This document shows, piece after piece, positions 17,495-26,086 of a DNA stretch of 64,000 bases. Both the position numbers and the translations under genes were made by a program. Every line of letters starts with the position of its first letter. Within the stretch, counting starts at the first letter, position 1. The stretch spans positions 1 through 64,000 of the forward strand of contig JAITHT010000081.1 in NCBI GenBank assembly GCA_031279825.1. Reading direction: 5' to 3'. The notes below the pieces were generated by a model. That model made no database searches. It was not told the DNA's origin and was given only the letters and a program-made list of their open reading frames with translations. The DNA comes from Desulfovibrio sp. (GTDB taxonomy: Bacteria > Desulfobacterota > Desulfovibrionia > Desulfovibrionales > Desulfovibrionaceae).

Positions 17495-18904
17495 ATGAAT
17501 ACACGCATTCGACATGATTCTCGTAAATTTAACTTTATTGCTAACGACATAACGAATTATTGCAATGCGCGGTGCGTATTCTGCCCTAATGATTGGCAGA
17601 GTCCCCCAACATCGCATAATATGAACATGGAATTATTCAAGAAGCTATTGCAATGCATACCTTTGGGGTATCAAAATTCATTTGTTTTCAGTTGTCAGTA
17701 TGAACCTACCCTGCATCCTGAATTTTATGATTATCTTGAAATGATTCCAGACGAATTTAAAGATAATTGTTATTGCTTTACAAGTAATTTTGTAAAACAT
17801 ATCTCGGATGACAACCTGATGCGCATTGCCAGGTGTAATATACAATATATCAATATTTCACTGGAAACATTTGATAATACATTATATTATGATTTATGTG
17901 CGATAAAAAACAGTCACCTGTATGACAACCTGTCCCGACTGTCTGGTATATTGGCTTCGGTTAAAAATGCTCCTCGCCTCAAGTTTACGACAATGATCTT
18001 AAAGGACAATCAGGATGAATTGATTGAATTATATAAAACAGCTCAAGAACGCTATCATCCTTTTGAGCACGAGTTCAGAACACCTGTTTTTCTTCCCCCC
18101 AATGACAAGCAACGCGAAGATATAAGGGGAATGTTGTTATCCAAAACAGAACTCTCGGCATTGAAAGATACATTGTTGAGTCTCGGCGATAATATTTTTG
18201 TCTATGATGCAATGGATATAGAATATTTTGAATACGTTACAAATCCAAAAACCAAACCCTCCCCAAGGAAGAATGCGCATGATAAGTATATCATCTTTAT
18301 ACGCCCCGACGGGAGCGTTTGCTCTTATAATGAAAAGCCTGTTTGCGCCGATCTGGCGTCAATTGACAACCCTGCCGCATTTTTTCAGAATGTGCTGATT
18401 GAAATACAAACGGAAGATGCCCTGGAAAATCGTATTGAAAAATATGACTCTTCGGCAAACCCATATGACGGCCGGGTTACTATATCCTTAGACGATATTG
18501 TCATTTTCGACAAAAAATTCTTGTATCTCACCGGTTTTTGTTTTTTGCCCGATCTCTCTCCGCGCAATGCCGATAAAATCCTTTGCGTCTCATGGGGCAG
18601 CGGAAAAAAATTTTATAAGCTTCATGGCGTCCAACGGCCTGATTCCGGGGACGCGGGCTTTTGGACGACTATCAATGTATCGGATGATTTGGCGCCTTCC
18701 ATTGGACAAACATTTAGCTTTACAATCATCCTGGCCGATGCATACGCCGTTGAACTGGGCGTTATGTCCGTTATTAATGATGACGCCTATCAATTTATCA
18801 GCGCTAATACTCTGCTCCAAACTCCTCAAAGACCTCTCCCGATCATGAGCCGGATAAAAGGCCGGATAATGAAAGGACTTTCAAGAGAAAAACCATGGCG
18901 ATAA
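17495..18904 (+). CDS. Radical SAM protein in the glycan island
   Basis: The N-terminal radical SAM core carries CNARCVFC (about residues 23-30), the CxxxCxxC ligand set for the SAM-cleaving 4Fe-4S cluster. FSCQYEPTLHPEFYDYL and INISLETFD follow the usual barrel pattern. A later region has isolated cysteines (GSVCSYNEKPVC) that might hold a second cluster, SPASM-like. The last 150 residues form a probable beta-sandwich with no family I recognise. Gene neighbours suggest a sugar- or lipid-modifying role, but the substrate is unknown. It overlaps the epimerase gene by 10 nt. Base composition is AT-rich until the final codons. Confidence 0.75.
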   Translation: MNTRIRHDSRKFNFIANDITNYCNARCVFCPNDWQSPPTSHNMNMELFKKLLQCIPLGYQNSFVFSCQYEPTLHPEFYDYLEMIPDEFKDNCYCFTSNFVKHISDDNLMRIARCNIQYINISLETFDNTLYYDLCAIKNSHLYDNLSRLSGILASVKNAPRLKFTTMILKDNQDELIELYKTAQERYHPFEHEFRTPVFLPPNDKQREDIRGMLLSKTELSALKDTLLSLGDNIFVYDAMDIEYFEYVTNPKTKPSPRKNAHDKYIIFIRPDGSVCSYNEKPVCADLASIDNPAAFFQNVLIEIQTEDALENRIEKYDSSANPYDGRVTISLDDIVIFDKKFLYLTGFCFLPDLSPRNADKILCVSWGSGKKFYKLHGVQRPDSGDAGFWTTINVSDDLAPSIGQTFSFTIILADAYAVELGVMSVINDDAYQFISANTLLQTPQRPLPIMSRIKGRIMKGLSREKPWR

Positions 18905-19866
18905 TCATCATCGGCGGAGCCGGCTTCATCGGCAGCAAACTGACCCGGCGTTTTTTAGATGCCGGGGACAGGGCGCTGGTCATAGATAACCTCTGCCGGG
19001 GGCGGAAGGAGTTCATTGACACCCCGCCCGGCAAGGAGCGCCCGGAGTTCGTCCACGCCGACGCCTCGGACGCCCGCGCCCTCCGGCGCGTCATGGCGGA
19101 GTACCACGCCCGCCATCCCGTGGACATGGTCTGGCACATGGCGGCTAATTCCGATATCCCCGCCGGCATTGCCGATGCCTCCGTGGATTTGCGCGACACC
19201 TTCATGACCACCCACGCCGCGCTGGAGGCCATGAAACAACTGGGGCTGAAAAAACTGGCCTTTGCCTCCAGCTCCGCCGTCTATGGGGATCACGGCCCGG
19301 ACCTTCCCCTGCGTGAGGATACCGGCCCGCTGCTGCCCATCTCCAACTACGGGGCCATGAAGTTGGCCTCGGAGGCGCTCATCAGCGCCGCTGCCGAAAA
19401 CTATCTGGAACACGCCTGGATTTTCCGCTTTCCCAATGTGGTGGGCATACCCGCCACCCACGGGGTTATCCTGGATTTTATCCGCAAACTCAAGGCCACG
19501 CCGGGCAGGCTTGAGGTACTCGGCAACGGAACGCAGCAAAAGGCCTACCTGCATGTGGACGAACTGGTGGAAGCCATGCTCTTTATCGCGGACAGGGACA
19601 ACGGCAAACGCAATCTCTACAATATCGGCCCGGATGACGCCGGGTGCCGCGTGGCGGACATAGCGGCGGCCGTGGCGGAACGGGTCAGCCCCGGCGCGCG
19701 CGTGCTCTTCGGTACTGAAGGACGCGGCTGGGTCGGCGATGTGCCCAAATTCCGCTACAGCGTGGCCAAGGCCGCGGCTCTGGGCTGGAAGCCGCGCTTT
19801 TCCTCCCTGGATGCCGTGCGCCGCGCTGTGGACGAAATAGCCCGGCAGGAAGAGGCGGCTTCGTGA
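18895..19866 (+). CDS. NAD-dependent sugar epimerase/dehydratase
   Basis: This is an extended short-chain dehydrogenase of 323 aa. IIIGGAGFIGSKL is the NAD-binding glycine motif, and AFASSSAVYGD and YGAMKLASE supply the Ser and the Y-x-x-x-K catalytic pair. The closest general type is UDP-glucose/GlcNAc 4-epimerase, but specificity cannot be fixed from sequence; an ADP- or GDP-heptose epimerase is another possibility given the neighbours. Codon use returns to the GC-rich host style here. It is followed by hddC-gmhB with a TGATG junction. Confidence 0.82.
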   Translation: MAIIIIGGAGFIGSKLTRRFLDAGDRALVIDNLCRGRKEFIDTPPGKERPEFVHADASDARALRRVMAEYHARHPVDMVWHMAANSDIPAGIADASVDLRDTFMTTHAALEAMKQLGLKKLAFASSSAVYGDHGPDLPLREDTGPLLPISNYGAMKLASEALISAAAENYLEHAWIFRFPNVVGIPATHGVILDFIRKLKATPGRLEVLGNGTQQKAYLHVDELVEAMLFIADRDNGKRNLYNIGPDDAGCRVADIAAAVAERVSPGARVLFGTEGRGWVGDVPKFRYSVAKAAALGWKPRFSSLDAVRRAVDEIARQEEAAS

Positions 19867-21224
19867 TGTCTCTCAAACACGCCGTCATCCTGGCCGGAGG
19901 CAAAGGCACGCGGCTGGCCTCGCGCTTGAACGGTCTGCCCAAGCCCCTGGTGGATATCGCGGGCGTGCCGCTGCTGGAGCGCCAGCTCCTGCACTGTAAA
20001 TCCTTTGGCGTTGCGTCCGTGCTGCTCCTGGTCAACCACCGCGCCGACAGCATCGCGGAGTTTTGCGCGCAAAAAAATGACTTCGGCCTGCGCATAGCCC
20101 TGGTTGATGACGGCGAGCCGCGCGGCACGGGCGGGGCCGCGCTGGCCGCCCTGCCGCGCCTCGCGGCCGATGCGCAAGACATCCTGGTCATGTATGGCGA
20201 CACCCTTGTGAACGTTGACCTGGAAAGGTTTTATGCCGTCCATGCGGCCAGGGGGGCGGACGCTTCCCTGCTTTTGCACCCCAATACCCATCCGCGGGAT
20301 TCCGATCTGGTGGAACTGGACGAATCCGGCTGCCTGGCCGGACTGCATCCCTATCCGCACCCGGAGGGCGCGGAATATCCCAACCTCGTCAATGCGGCCC
20401 TGTACATCATGCGAAGGCCGCTCCTGGAGGACTTTCAGCATCTGGCGGCGGGCGGCCCCAAAGTTATCGATTTCGCCAAAGACCTGTTCCCGCTCATGCT
20501 GCAAAAAGGGAAAAAACTTTACGGTTACCTTTCCCCCGAGTACCTCAAGGATGTGGGCACGCCGGAACGTCTGGACGACGCCGCGGCCGACGTTCTGTCA
20601 GGGCGCTTTGCCAAGGGGACGCTGCGCCTGCCCCAAAGGGCGGTTTTTTTGGACAGGGACGGCGTGCTCAACAAGGACGTGGGTCATATCACCCGCCCGG
20701 ATCAGCTCGGGCTTTTGCCGGGCAGCGCGCGGGCCGTGCGCCGTTTGAACAGGGCGGGTATGCCGGCCGTGGTGGTCACCAATCAGCCCGTGCTGGCGCG
20801 GGGCGAATGCGATGAAGCGGCGCTGCGCGGCATACACACGCGCCTGGAACATCTGCTCGGACTGGAAGGGGCCTACATAGACCGCCTTTATTACTGCCCG
20901 CATCATCCTGACAAAGGCTTCCCGGGAGAACGCCCGGAATTGAAAATATCCTGCTCCTGCCGCAAGCCCGCTCCGGGCATGGTGTTCAAGGCTGTGGAGG
21001 ACTTGCATATTGATCTTCGTAACAGCTGGCTTGTGGGCGACAGGAAAAGCGATGTCCAGTGTGCGCAAAACGCGGGGTGCCGCTCGATACTGACGGCCAT
21101 GGAGCCTTCCGGGCGGGACGGCGGGGTTTTTGCGGATATGGGAGACGTCCGGCCCGATTTCATGGCGGCCGATCTCGCCGCCGCCGTTGACATCATTTTA
21201 CTGCGGCAAGAGCAAACGAGGTAG
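19866..21224 (+). CDS. Bifunctional heptose nucleotidyltransferase-phosphatase (HddC-GmhB)
   Basis: Two enzymes are fused. Residues 1-235 are a sugar-phosphate nucleotidyltransferase: ILAGGKGTRLASRLNGLPKPLVDI, then MYGDTLVNVD and KDVGTPERL. Residues 255-450 are a HAD phosphatase of the GmhB type: VFLDRDGVLNKDVGH, VTNQPVLARGE, the zinc-binding-like CPHHPD...CSCRKP, and WLVGDRKSDVQCAQNAG. GmhB removes the 7-phosphate from heptose 1,7-bisphosphate, and HddC then makes GDP-heptose; the fusion joins consecutive steps. ATG 19866 overlaps the preceding stop; GTG 19863 is equally possible. Confidence 0.88.
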   Translation: MSLKHAVILAGGKGTRLASRLNGLPKPLVDIAGVPLLERQLLHCKSFGVASVLLLVNHRADSIAEFCAQKNDFGLRIALVDDGEPRGTGGAALAALPRLAADAQDILVMYGDTLVNVDLERFYAVHAARGADASLLLHPNTHPRDSDLVELDESGCLAGLHPYPHPEGAEYPNLVNAALYIMRRPLLEDFQHLAAGGPKVIDFAKDLFPLMLQKGKKLYGYLSPEYLKDVGTPERLDDAAADVLSGRFAKGTLRLPQRAVFLDRDGVLNKDVGHITRPDQLGLLPGSARAVRRLNRAGMPAVVVTNQPVLARGECDEAALRGIHTRLEHLLGLEGAYIDRLYYCPHHPDKGFPGERPELKISCSCRKPAPGMVFKAVEDLHIDLRNSWLVGDRKSDVQCAQNAGCRSILTAMEPSGRDGGVFADMGDVRPDFMAADLAAAVDIILLRQEQTR

Positions 21225-21227
21225 CCT

Positions 21228-22286
21228 TTGCCCAGGATCTCCGTACTTTTGCCGGTGCGCGACGCGCGGCCTTTTCTGGCTGAGGCCGTAAGCAGCATCC
21301 AGGCTCAAAGCGCGCGGGATTTTGAGCTGCTGCTGCTCTATTCCCCATCGTCGGACGGTTCCCGCGCGGTGCTTGAGGATATGGCGGCACGGGACAGGCG
21401 TCTTGTCCTCATGGACGTCGCCGGGAGCAACCTGGCCGCCTGCCTGAATGAAGGCTTGCGGGCGGCGCGTGGAGAGCTTATCGCCCGCATGGATGCGGAC
21501 GACGTGGCGCGCCCGGAGCGTTTCGCCCGGCAGGCGGCCGTTTTCGCCGCCCGGCCGGAACTCGGCGTGTTGGGCAGCGCCGTTCGCTACATTGACGCGG
21601 CGGGACGCAAGGGGCGCACCATCAGGCAGCCGCGCGGCCTGGATATTGAGCGGGCTTTTTACCGGGGCTGCCCTTTCACGCACTCCAGCGTCATGATGCG
21701 CCGCGCGGTTTTGGAAATGTGCGGGGGGTACAGGGAGCTTTTCACGCTGGCCGAAGATTATGATCTGTGGCTGCGCCTGCACGGTATGACTATAATGGAC
21801 AATCTGCCGGAAACCCTGCTCCATTACCGGCTGCACGCCGCGAACAGCGTCAAGGCGCGGGCCCTTGAGGGACGCCGCTACGCCTTTTTCGCGCAGGCGG
21901 CCTGGCTGGCGCGGCGGCAGGGCCTGGCCGATCCCCTGGAAAATCTGGCATCCCTGCCCGAACCCGCATCTCTCCCTTTGCCGGAAAAAGAAATGGACGC
22001 CCTGTACGGGCGCATTCTGGCCGGTTCCGCCCATCTGCTCGGCGACGCGCGGGATGACCCGGAAGGCCATGTCTGGTGGCCGCGCGTGGCGGCCATCGCC
22101 GACAAGGCGGAACGCAAAAAGAGCATGGCCCTCTGCCGGCTGCGTTGCGCCCGCTTTTACGCCCGGCGCGACATGGTTCGCTGCCTGCGGCACGGTCTGG
22201 CCGCCCTGCTGACCTCCCCGGGCCTGGTTGCCGGCTGCGGGTTCAGAATACTGCGCCAACTGTTCCAACATAACGCGGGCGGATAA
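21228..22286 (+). CDS. Family 2 glycosyltransferase
   Basis: ISVLLPVRDARPFLAEAVSSIQAQS is the classical GT2 N-terminus, IARMDADDVARPERFARQ supplies the DxD motif, and AEDYDLWLRL is the catalytic-base ED motif. The roughly 130 C-terminal residues after the GT-A domain are helical and may form an acceptor domain. The TTG start at 21228 has GAGGTAG just before it, overlapping the preceding stop. It is presumed to add one residue to the surface glycan. Confidence 0.85.
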   Translation: MPRISVLLPVRDARPFLAEAVSSIQAQSARDFELLLLYSPSSDGSRAVLEDMAARDRRLVLMDVAGSNLAACLNEGLRAARGELIARMDADDVARPERFARQAAVFAARPELGVLGSAVRYIDAAGRKGRTIRQPRGLDIERAFYRGCPFTHSSVMMRRAVLEMCGGYRELFTLAEDYDLWLRLHGMTIMDNLPETLLHYRLHAANSVKARALEGRRYAFFAQAAWLARRQGLADPLENLASLPEPASLPLPEKEMDALYGRILAGSAHLLGDARDDPEGHVWWPRVAAIADKAERKKSMALCRLRCARFYARRDMVRCLRHGLAALLTSPGLVAGCGFRILRQLFQHNAGG

Positions 22287-22306
22287 AAAAGGAAAAACAG
22301 GCTGTC

Positions 22307-24154
22307 ATGCATATTTTGCGGCAATTGCGTCATAGGTTCATAGACGACTTTCAGCGCGTTTACGCGCTGTTGCCGCTTCGTCTGCGGCGGCGCACACTGC
22401 GCGTGTTTTTTTACATCATCATCCTGGCCTGTCTGGAAGTACTCAGCATTCTGTCCATTTCCTTTCTGGCGCTCAGTGTGGCCGCTCCGGAAAAACTCGC
22501 GGAATTCGGTTTTATTCCCACCCTGTTCCGTCTTTTCCCCGGTCTCATCTCTTTGCGCGCCGACCCGCGCCTGTTCGCCCTGCTTGCCTCCTCGGCGGTG
22601 GTTGGGCTGATCATGGTCAAAAACAGCATGTCGGCCTTTGCGGGAATGGCCGCATCCCGTGTGGGCGAGGATATCGCTTTGTTCGCCGGGGATACGCTCT
22701 TCAGACACTACTTGCACAGCCCCTACATCCGCCACCTCGCCGGCGGCGACGGCATGTCCCAGGCCATCGCCTGGCGCGGCCAACTGGGCAACATGGTCAT
22801 CAACATAATGATGGTCTATAGTTACGCGGCCATCTCTTTGGCGCTTTGCATCACGTTGATCAGAGCCACGCCGGAGGTTTTGCTGCTGGTCATAGGGGGT
22901 GTGACGCTCTTTGCCGTAAGCCTGTACAAAAGTATGAAACACTCCATAGACAAGGCCGGCGTCCTCTCCTCCGACTTCAGCGCCAAGGAGACGGGGGCGA
23001 TGCTGAACGCCATGCGCGGCGTGCGGGAGATTCTGATTTACCGGCAGCAGCCGGTATTTTTCAAGGTCTTTCATGACGCCTGCCAGAGCGGCGTGCCCAG
23101 CCGCGCCTTTCTTGCCATCGCGCCCTCCATCCCCCCCTGGGCGCTGGAAGTGGTCGGGTTTATAGCTATCCCCATCACGATGGGGGGCATGCTCTGGTTG
23201 TATGACGCTTCCATGGCGCGCATGACCGGCGTTTTGACCATGATCATGCTGGTCTCCTGGCGCGTGCTCCCTCTTTTCAGCCGCTCCCTCTCCTGTCTGG
23301 TCGCCATGCGCGGGATGCGCCCCCCGGCCATGGCATGCCTTGAGCGTGTCGAAGAGGCGTTGCGCAACCCTGTTGAGGCTCACGTCGAGCCCGCACCCGA
23401 CTTCGCCCTGCGCAAGAACATTGTTTTCGACCAGGTATGCTTCCGCTATCCGGCGGCGGAGCATGACTCTCTGCGCGACCTGCGCTTTTCCATCAAGCGC
23501 GGAGACTGCGTCGGCATCATAGGGACGTCCGGCGCGGGTAAAAGCACCATCGCCGCCATCCTCAGCGGGCTCGTCCAACCAACGTCCGGGGATTTTCTGG
23601 TTGACGGCAAACCCTTGACGCCGGCCGAACTGGCCGCCTACTCCCTGCAGGTCGGATACGTGCCGCAGGCGCCCTACCTCATGCCCGGAACTCTGGCGGA
23701 AAATGTCGCTTTCAGCCAGTGGGGCAAGCCCTGGGACGAGGAAAAGGTGCTGATGGCCTGCCGTCTGGCGTCCCTGGATATTGTGGATGCCCATCCCATG
23801 GGTATCAGGCTGCCCATAGGGGAACAGGGCACGGGGCTTTCCGGCGGACAGGCGCAACGGCTTTCCATCGCCAGGGCACTGTATGCCAACCCATCCCTGC
23901 TCATTCTGGACGAGGCGACCAGCGCCCTGGATTCGGCCGTTGAATCCGCCATTATGAAGACTATTTATGCACTCCCCAAAACACTGACCACCGTGATCAT
24001 AGCGCACCGATTGTCCACCGTGGAACACTGCGACAAACTCTTGTGGATAAACAACGGCGCAATCGCGGCAAGCGGCGCGCCGGACGTCATATTGCCGCGC
24101 TATAAAAAACATCTGGATGCAAGCGCCGGACGATTTACGGAGCAATACGCCTAG
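22307..24154 (+). CDS. ABC exporter, MsbA-like half-transporter
   Basis: This is a 615-aa fused permease-ATPase. The first about 340 residues contain roughly six membrane helices (VFFYIIILACLEVLSILSIS and later segments), and an ATPase follows: Walker A GTSGAGKST (about 407), signature LSGGQAQR, Walker B LLILDEATSALD and the H-loop IIAHRLST. The type exports lipid-linked sugars, lipid A-core or peptides; its place at the end of a glycan cluster makes it a candidate flippase for the product. It is followed by a mobile-element-like repeat region. Confidence 0.87.
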   Translation: MHILRQLRHRFIDDFQRVYALLPLRLRRRTLRVFFYIIILACLEVLSILSISFLALSVAAPEKLAEFGFIPTLFRLFPGLISLRADPRLFALLASSAVVGLIMVKNSMSAFAGMAASRVGEDIALFAGDTLFRHYLHSPYIRHLAGGDGMSQAIAWRGQLGNMVINIMMVYSYAAISLALCITLIRATPEVLLLVIGGVTLFAVSLYKSMKHSIDKAGVLSSDFSAKETGAMLNAMRGVREILIYRQQPVFFKVFHDACQSGVPSRAFLAIAPSIPPWALEVVGFIAIPITMGGMLWLYDASMARMTGVLTMIMLVSWRVLPLFSRSLSCLVAMRGMRPPAMACLERVEEALRNPVEAHVEPAPDFALRKNIVFDQVCFRYPAAEHDSLRDLRFSIKRGDCVGIIGTSGAGKSTIAAILSGLVQPTSGDFLVDGKPLTPAELAAYSLQVGYVPQAPYLMPGTLAENVAFSQWGKPWDEEKVLMACRLASLDIVDAHPMGIRLPIGEQGTGLSGGQAQRLSIARALYANPSLLILDEATSALDSAVESAIMKTIYALPKTLTTVIIAHRLSTVEHCDKLLWINNGAIAASGAPDVILPRYKKHLDASAGRFTEQYA

Positions 24155-24159
24155 ATCTG

Positions 24160-24346
24160 AGGAAACGCTGATTTATTCTCTTGAGGGGGCGCTGCCCCCT
24201 CAAACTCCCCCGGCAGGGGGCTGAGCCCCCTGCACCCCGCGTACGTTTTCAGCCGCTTTACGGCTGAAAAATAGTAAGGGGGTCCGGGGGGAATTATTCC
24301 ACCCGGCGGGGTTCGGGGCGGAGCCCCGAATTAATCAGTGCTTCCT
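24160..24346. mobile_element. MITE-like element with terminal inverted repeats
   Basis: AGGAAACGCTGATTTATT (24160-24177) and AATTAATCAGTGCTTCCT (24329-24346) are inverted repeats matching at 15 of 18 positions. Between them are several perfect hairpins, including TTGAGGGGGC/GCCCCCTCAA, GCAGGGGGC/GCCCCCTGC, TTTTCAGCCG/CGGCTGAAAA and TTCGGGGC/GCCCCGAA. No open frame is present. The hairpins could also terminate transcription of the ABC transporter gene. Confidence 0.5.
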
Positions 24347-24347
24347 T

Positions 24348-24475
24348 AAAAACCCTGAGAACCTTTCGGTCGAGCGAGATGAAGCGGCCAAGCTACAAGA
24401 GGCGCTAAAACGCAACACGCCTTTGGCGACGGCTTACTCTATGAAAGAGGACTTGCGACAGTTCGGATGTATTCC
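24348..24475 (+). pseudogene. Transposase remnant, ISL3-like
   Basis: The frame reads KNPENLSVERDEAAKLQEAL, then NTPLATAYSMKEDLRQF. This resembles the conserved N-E-N-L...L...N-x-x-L-x-x-A-Y-x-x-K-E-x-L/F-R-x-L/F-W stretch of ISL3-family DDE transposases. No start, catalytic core or terminal repeats of a full element remain. It abuts the MITE-like repeat. Confidence 0.6.
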
Positions 24476-24517
24476 AGGGCATGCTCATCGGAATCAGCTT
24501 TCTTCCCACAGTCCGGG

Positions 24518-25726
24518 TCAGGGGCCGGGGCGACTGTGCGCGAAGTCTCTGGAGTCCAGCGCGTCGAGAACCGTCTGCGCCCGGTGCACGTATCTGTGCC
24601 TTTCCCTCAGGCAGCGCCGCCAGTCGGCGATAAGCGCGGCGCGCCCTCCCCCCGCTTCAAGCCGTTCCGCAAGCGTTTTGATATCGGCAGGCGTATGAAA
24701 ACATATCGGGCGGGTCAGTTCATCGGGGAAAAGACGCAGGCCGGGGGTCGCGTCACTCAGGCAGAGGCCACCCGCGGTCCAGACGTCGAAATGGCGTTGA
24801 TTCAATCCGCTCGGCAGTTGCAGGCTGGTCAGGCAGAGGCTGTATCTGGCGGCGGCGTAAATGCCCGGCAGGCGGGAGTAATAATCCACAGGGGGATGCA
24901 GGCGCGCGCCCGCGGGCAAGCCGTCCCGCCATCCTTCATCGCCGAAAATGTCCAGGCCCGGATACTCCTTGCCGGCCGGGTTGTCCGGACCCGCCGCGGA
25001 CGCGGCCTCAAGGCAGAGCCTGCGCCAGGCGAGATTGGCGTCTTCCGCGCCCAGAGCGGGCCGCCTGGCCTTTTTGCCGGGCCAGAAAGAAGCGGGGGCG
25101 CAGGCAAGTTCTTTTTCCCACCATGCCAAATCCGGGCGCAGACCCCGCGACAGCATGCGCCGGGCGCGCAGACGCGGGGCATCGGGTATCTCCTGCCCGG
25201 CGAAAAAGCTCTCCTTGCCGGGAAAGGCGGAACGGCCCACAAAGACGAAGGGCGCGAGCCCCCCGGGGGCGGCGCGGACTGCTTCATGCGCGCTGTTCAG
25301 GGCGAACAGTTCCGGGCAGGACGCCAGCGGCAGATGGCGCGCGAAGGGCGCGCCGTGCTCTTTGAGAGAGGGGATGAAGCCGGCGTCCGTTATAAAGACG
25401 GGCAGGCTTTTCCAGCGGGGATCGCGTACCCCGGACAGCAGGTTCCAGGGATTGTCCACGCACCAGACGGCCGCCCGGCCGCCGCATCGCTCCAATATGT
25501 CCAGCGTCCGGCGTAAGGGATTGAGCCCCTGAAAATTGACGCTGAACAGAAGCGGCGGGCCGGAATCGGCAAGATGCGGCAGAAAGCCCGGGCTCCGTTC
25601 GTCAAGCAGGTCCGCCGGATGAACGCGAAAGACCCCGCAGCCGGCTTCGGCAAAGCCCAGGGCAAGCTCACGTCGCAGCAACTCCGCGCCGCTGTCGGGC
25701 AATATGACGTTGACCGGCGGGCTCAT
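24518..25726 (-). CDS. CgeB-like glycosyltransferase family protein
   Basis: This is a 402-aa protein transcribed opposite to the glycan cluster it closes. The segment GLNPLRRTLDILERCGGRAAVWCVDNPWN and the C-terminal FDVWTAGGLCLSDATPGLRL resemble CgeB/Glyco_trans_1_2 proteins, in which a conserved glycine-rich turn near the C-terminus binds the nucleotide-sugar. The donor and acceptor are unknown; protein (for example flagellin) or polysaccharide glycosylation are both possible. The ATG is preceded by the conserved leader L1 with AAAGGAAG at standard spacing. Confidence 0.65.
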   Translation of the reverse strand: MSPPVNVILPDSGAELLRRELALGFAEAGCGVFRVHPADLLDERSPGFLPHLADSGPPLLFSVNFQGLNPLRRTLDILERCGGRAAVWCVDNPWNLLSGVRDPRWKSLPVFITDAGFIPSLKEHGAPFARHLPLASCPELFALNSAHEAVRAAPGGLAPFVFVGRSAFPGKESFFAGQEIPDAPRLRARRMLSRGLRPDLAWWEKELACAPASFWPGKKARRPALGAEDANLAWRRLCLEAASAAGPDNPAGKEYPGLDIFGDEGWRDGLPAGARLHPPVDYYSRLPGIYAAARYSLCLTSLQLPSGLNQRHFDVWTAGGLCLSDATPGLRLFPDELTRPICFHTPADIKTLAERLEAGGGRAALIADWRRCLRERHRYVHRAQTVLDALDSRDFAHSRPGP

Positions 25727-25786
25727 CAGAACTTCCTTTGTGGTCTGAAACCCCGGCCGAAAGGCCGGATATAGCCCCGACCCCGC
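25727..25786 (-). promoter_or_regulatory. Conserved leader L1 (hairpin plus AAAGGAAGT)
   Basis: Read on the minus strand: GGTCGGGGCTATATCC, the hairpin CCGGCCTTTCGGCCGG, then CAGACCACAAAGGAAGTTCT directly before the ATG. It is nearly identical to the leader before metI and close to that before ruvX. The upstream neighbour CCCCGCC/GGCGGGG at 25779-25799 forms a further hairpin. Confidence 0.7.
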
Positions 25787-26086
25787 CCTGAATGGCGGGG
25801 TTTCTTTCCGGGGCGGAAAGCTTGGGAGGGGTTGGAACCCCTCCCGGGCGCGAGACGCGAAGCCCTGAAGGGCTTCGCTACCTCATTTGGATACGCCTCC
25901 TTGCGAAGCGGCGCGCTCAGGGTGTTCGCGGCTTGCTCCGTCCTTTCTCTCAAACATGCGCTTCGCCGCCGGGCGCTTTCGCCTGCCCGAAGAGCGCGGG
26001 GGCGGCTTGGCGAACAGGGAAAAATCGCGTATGCCTTTCCATTGCGGCACCGCCCGCCGGTCCTTTTCGCGAACAGCCGGGAAGCC
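25787..26086. other. Intergenic, no gene recognised
   Basis: This 300-nt stretch between divergent genes holds the CCCCGCC-GGCGGGG hairpin followed by TTTCTTT on the plus strand, and GAAGCCCTGAAGGGCTTC at about 25860-25877. The plus-strand frame through it is only an extension of the rlmE ORF and has no family similarity. No clear promoter was found. Confidence 0.4.

Noticed and set aside
22157-24145. 662-aa minus-strand ORF antisense to the ABC transporter
   Set aside because: Gly/His/Arg-rich shadow translation with no family features; the plus strand carries a complete ABC transporter with all ATPase motifs.
24467-25516. 349-aa plus-strand ORF opposite the CgeB-like gene
   Set aside because: Composition typical of an antisense shadow; the minus-strand gene has a leader with Shine-Dalgarno and glycosyltransferase-like blocks.
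25779-25806. Plus-strand intrinsic terminator (CCCCGCC-GGCGGGG-TTTCTTT)
   Set aside because: No plus-strand gene ends there; it lies in the leader of a minus-strand gene, so I recorded it only as a hairpin.
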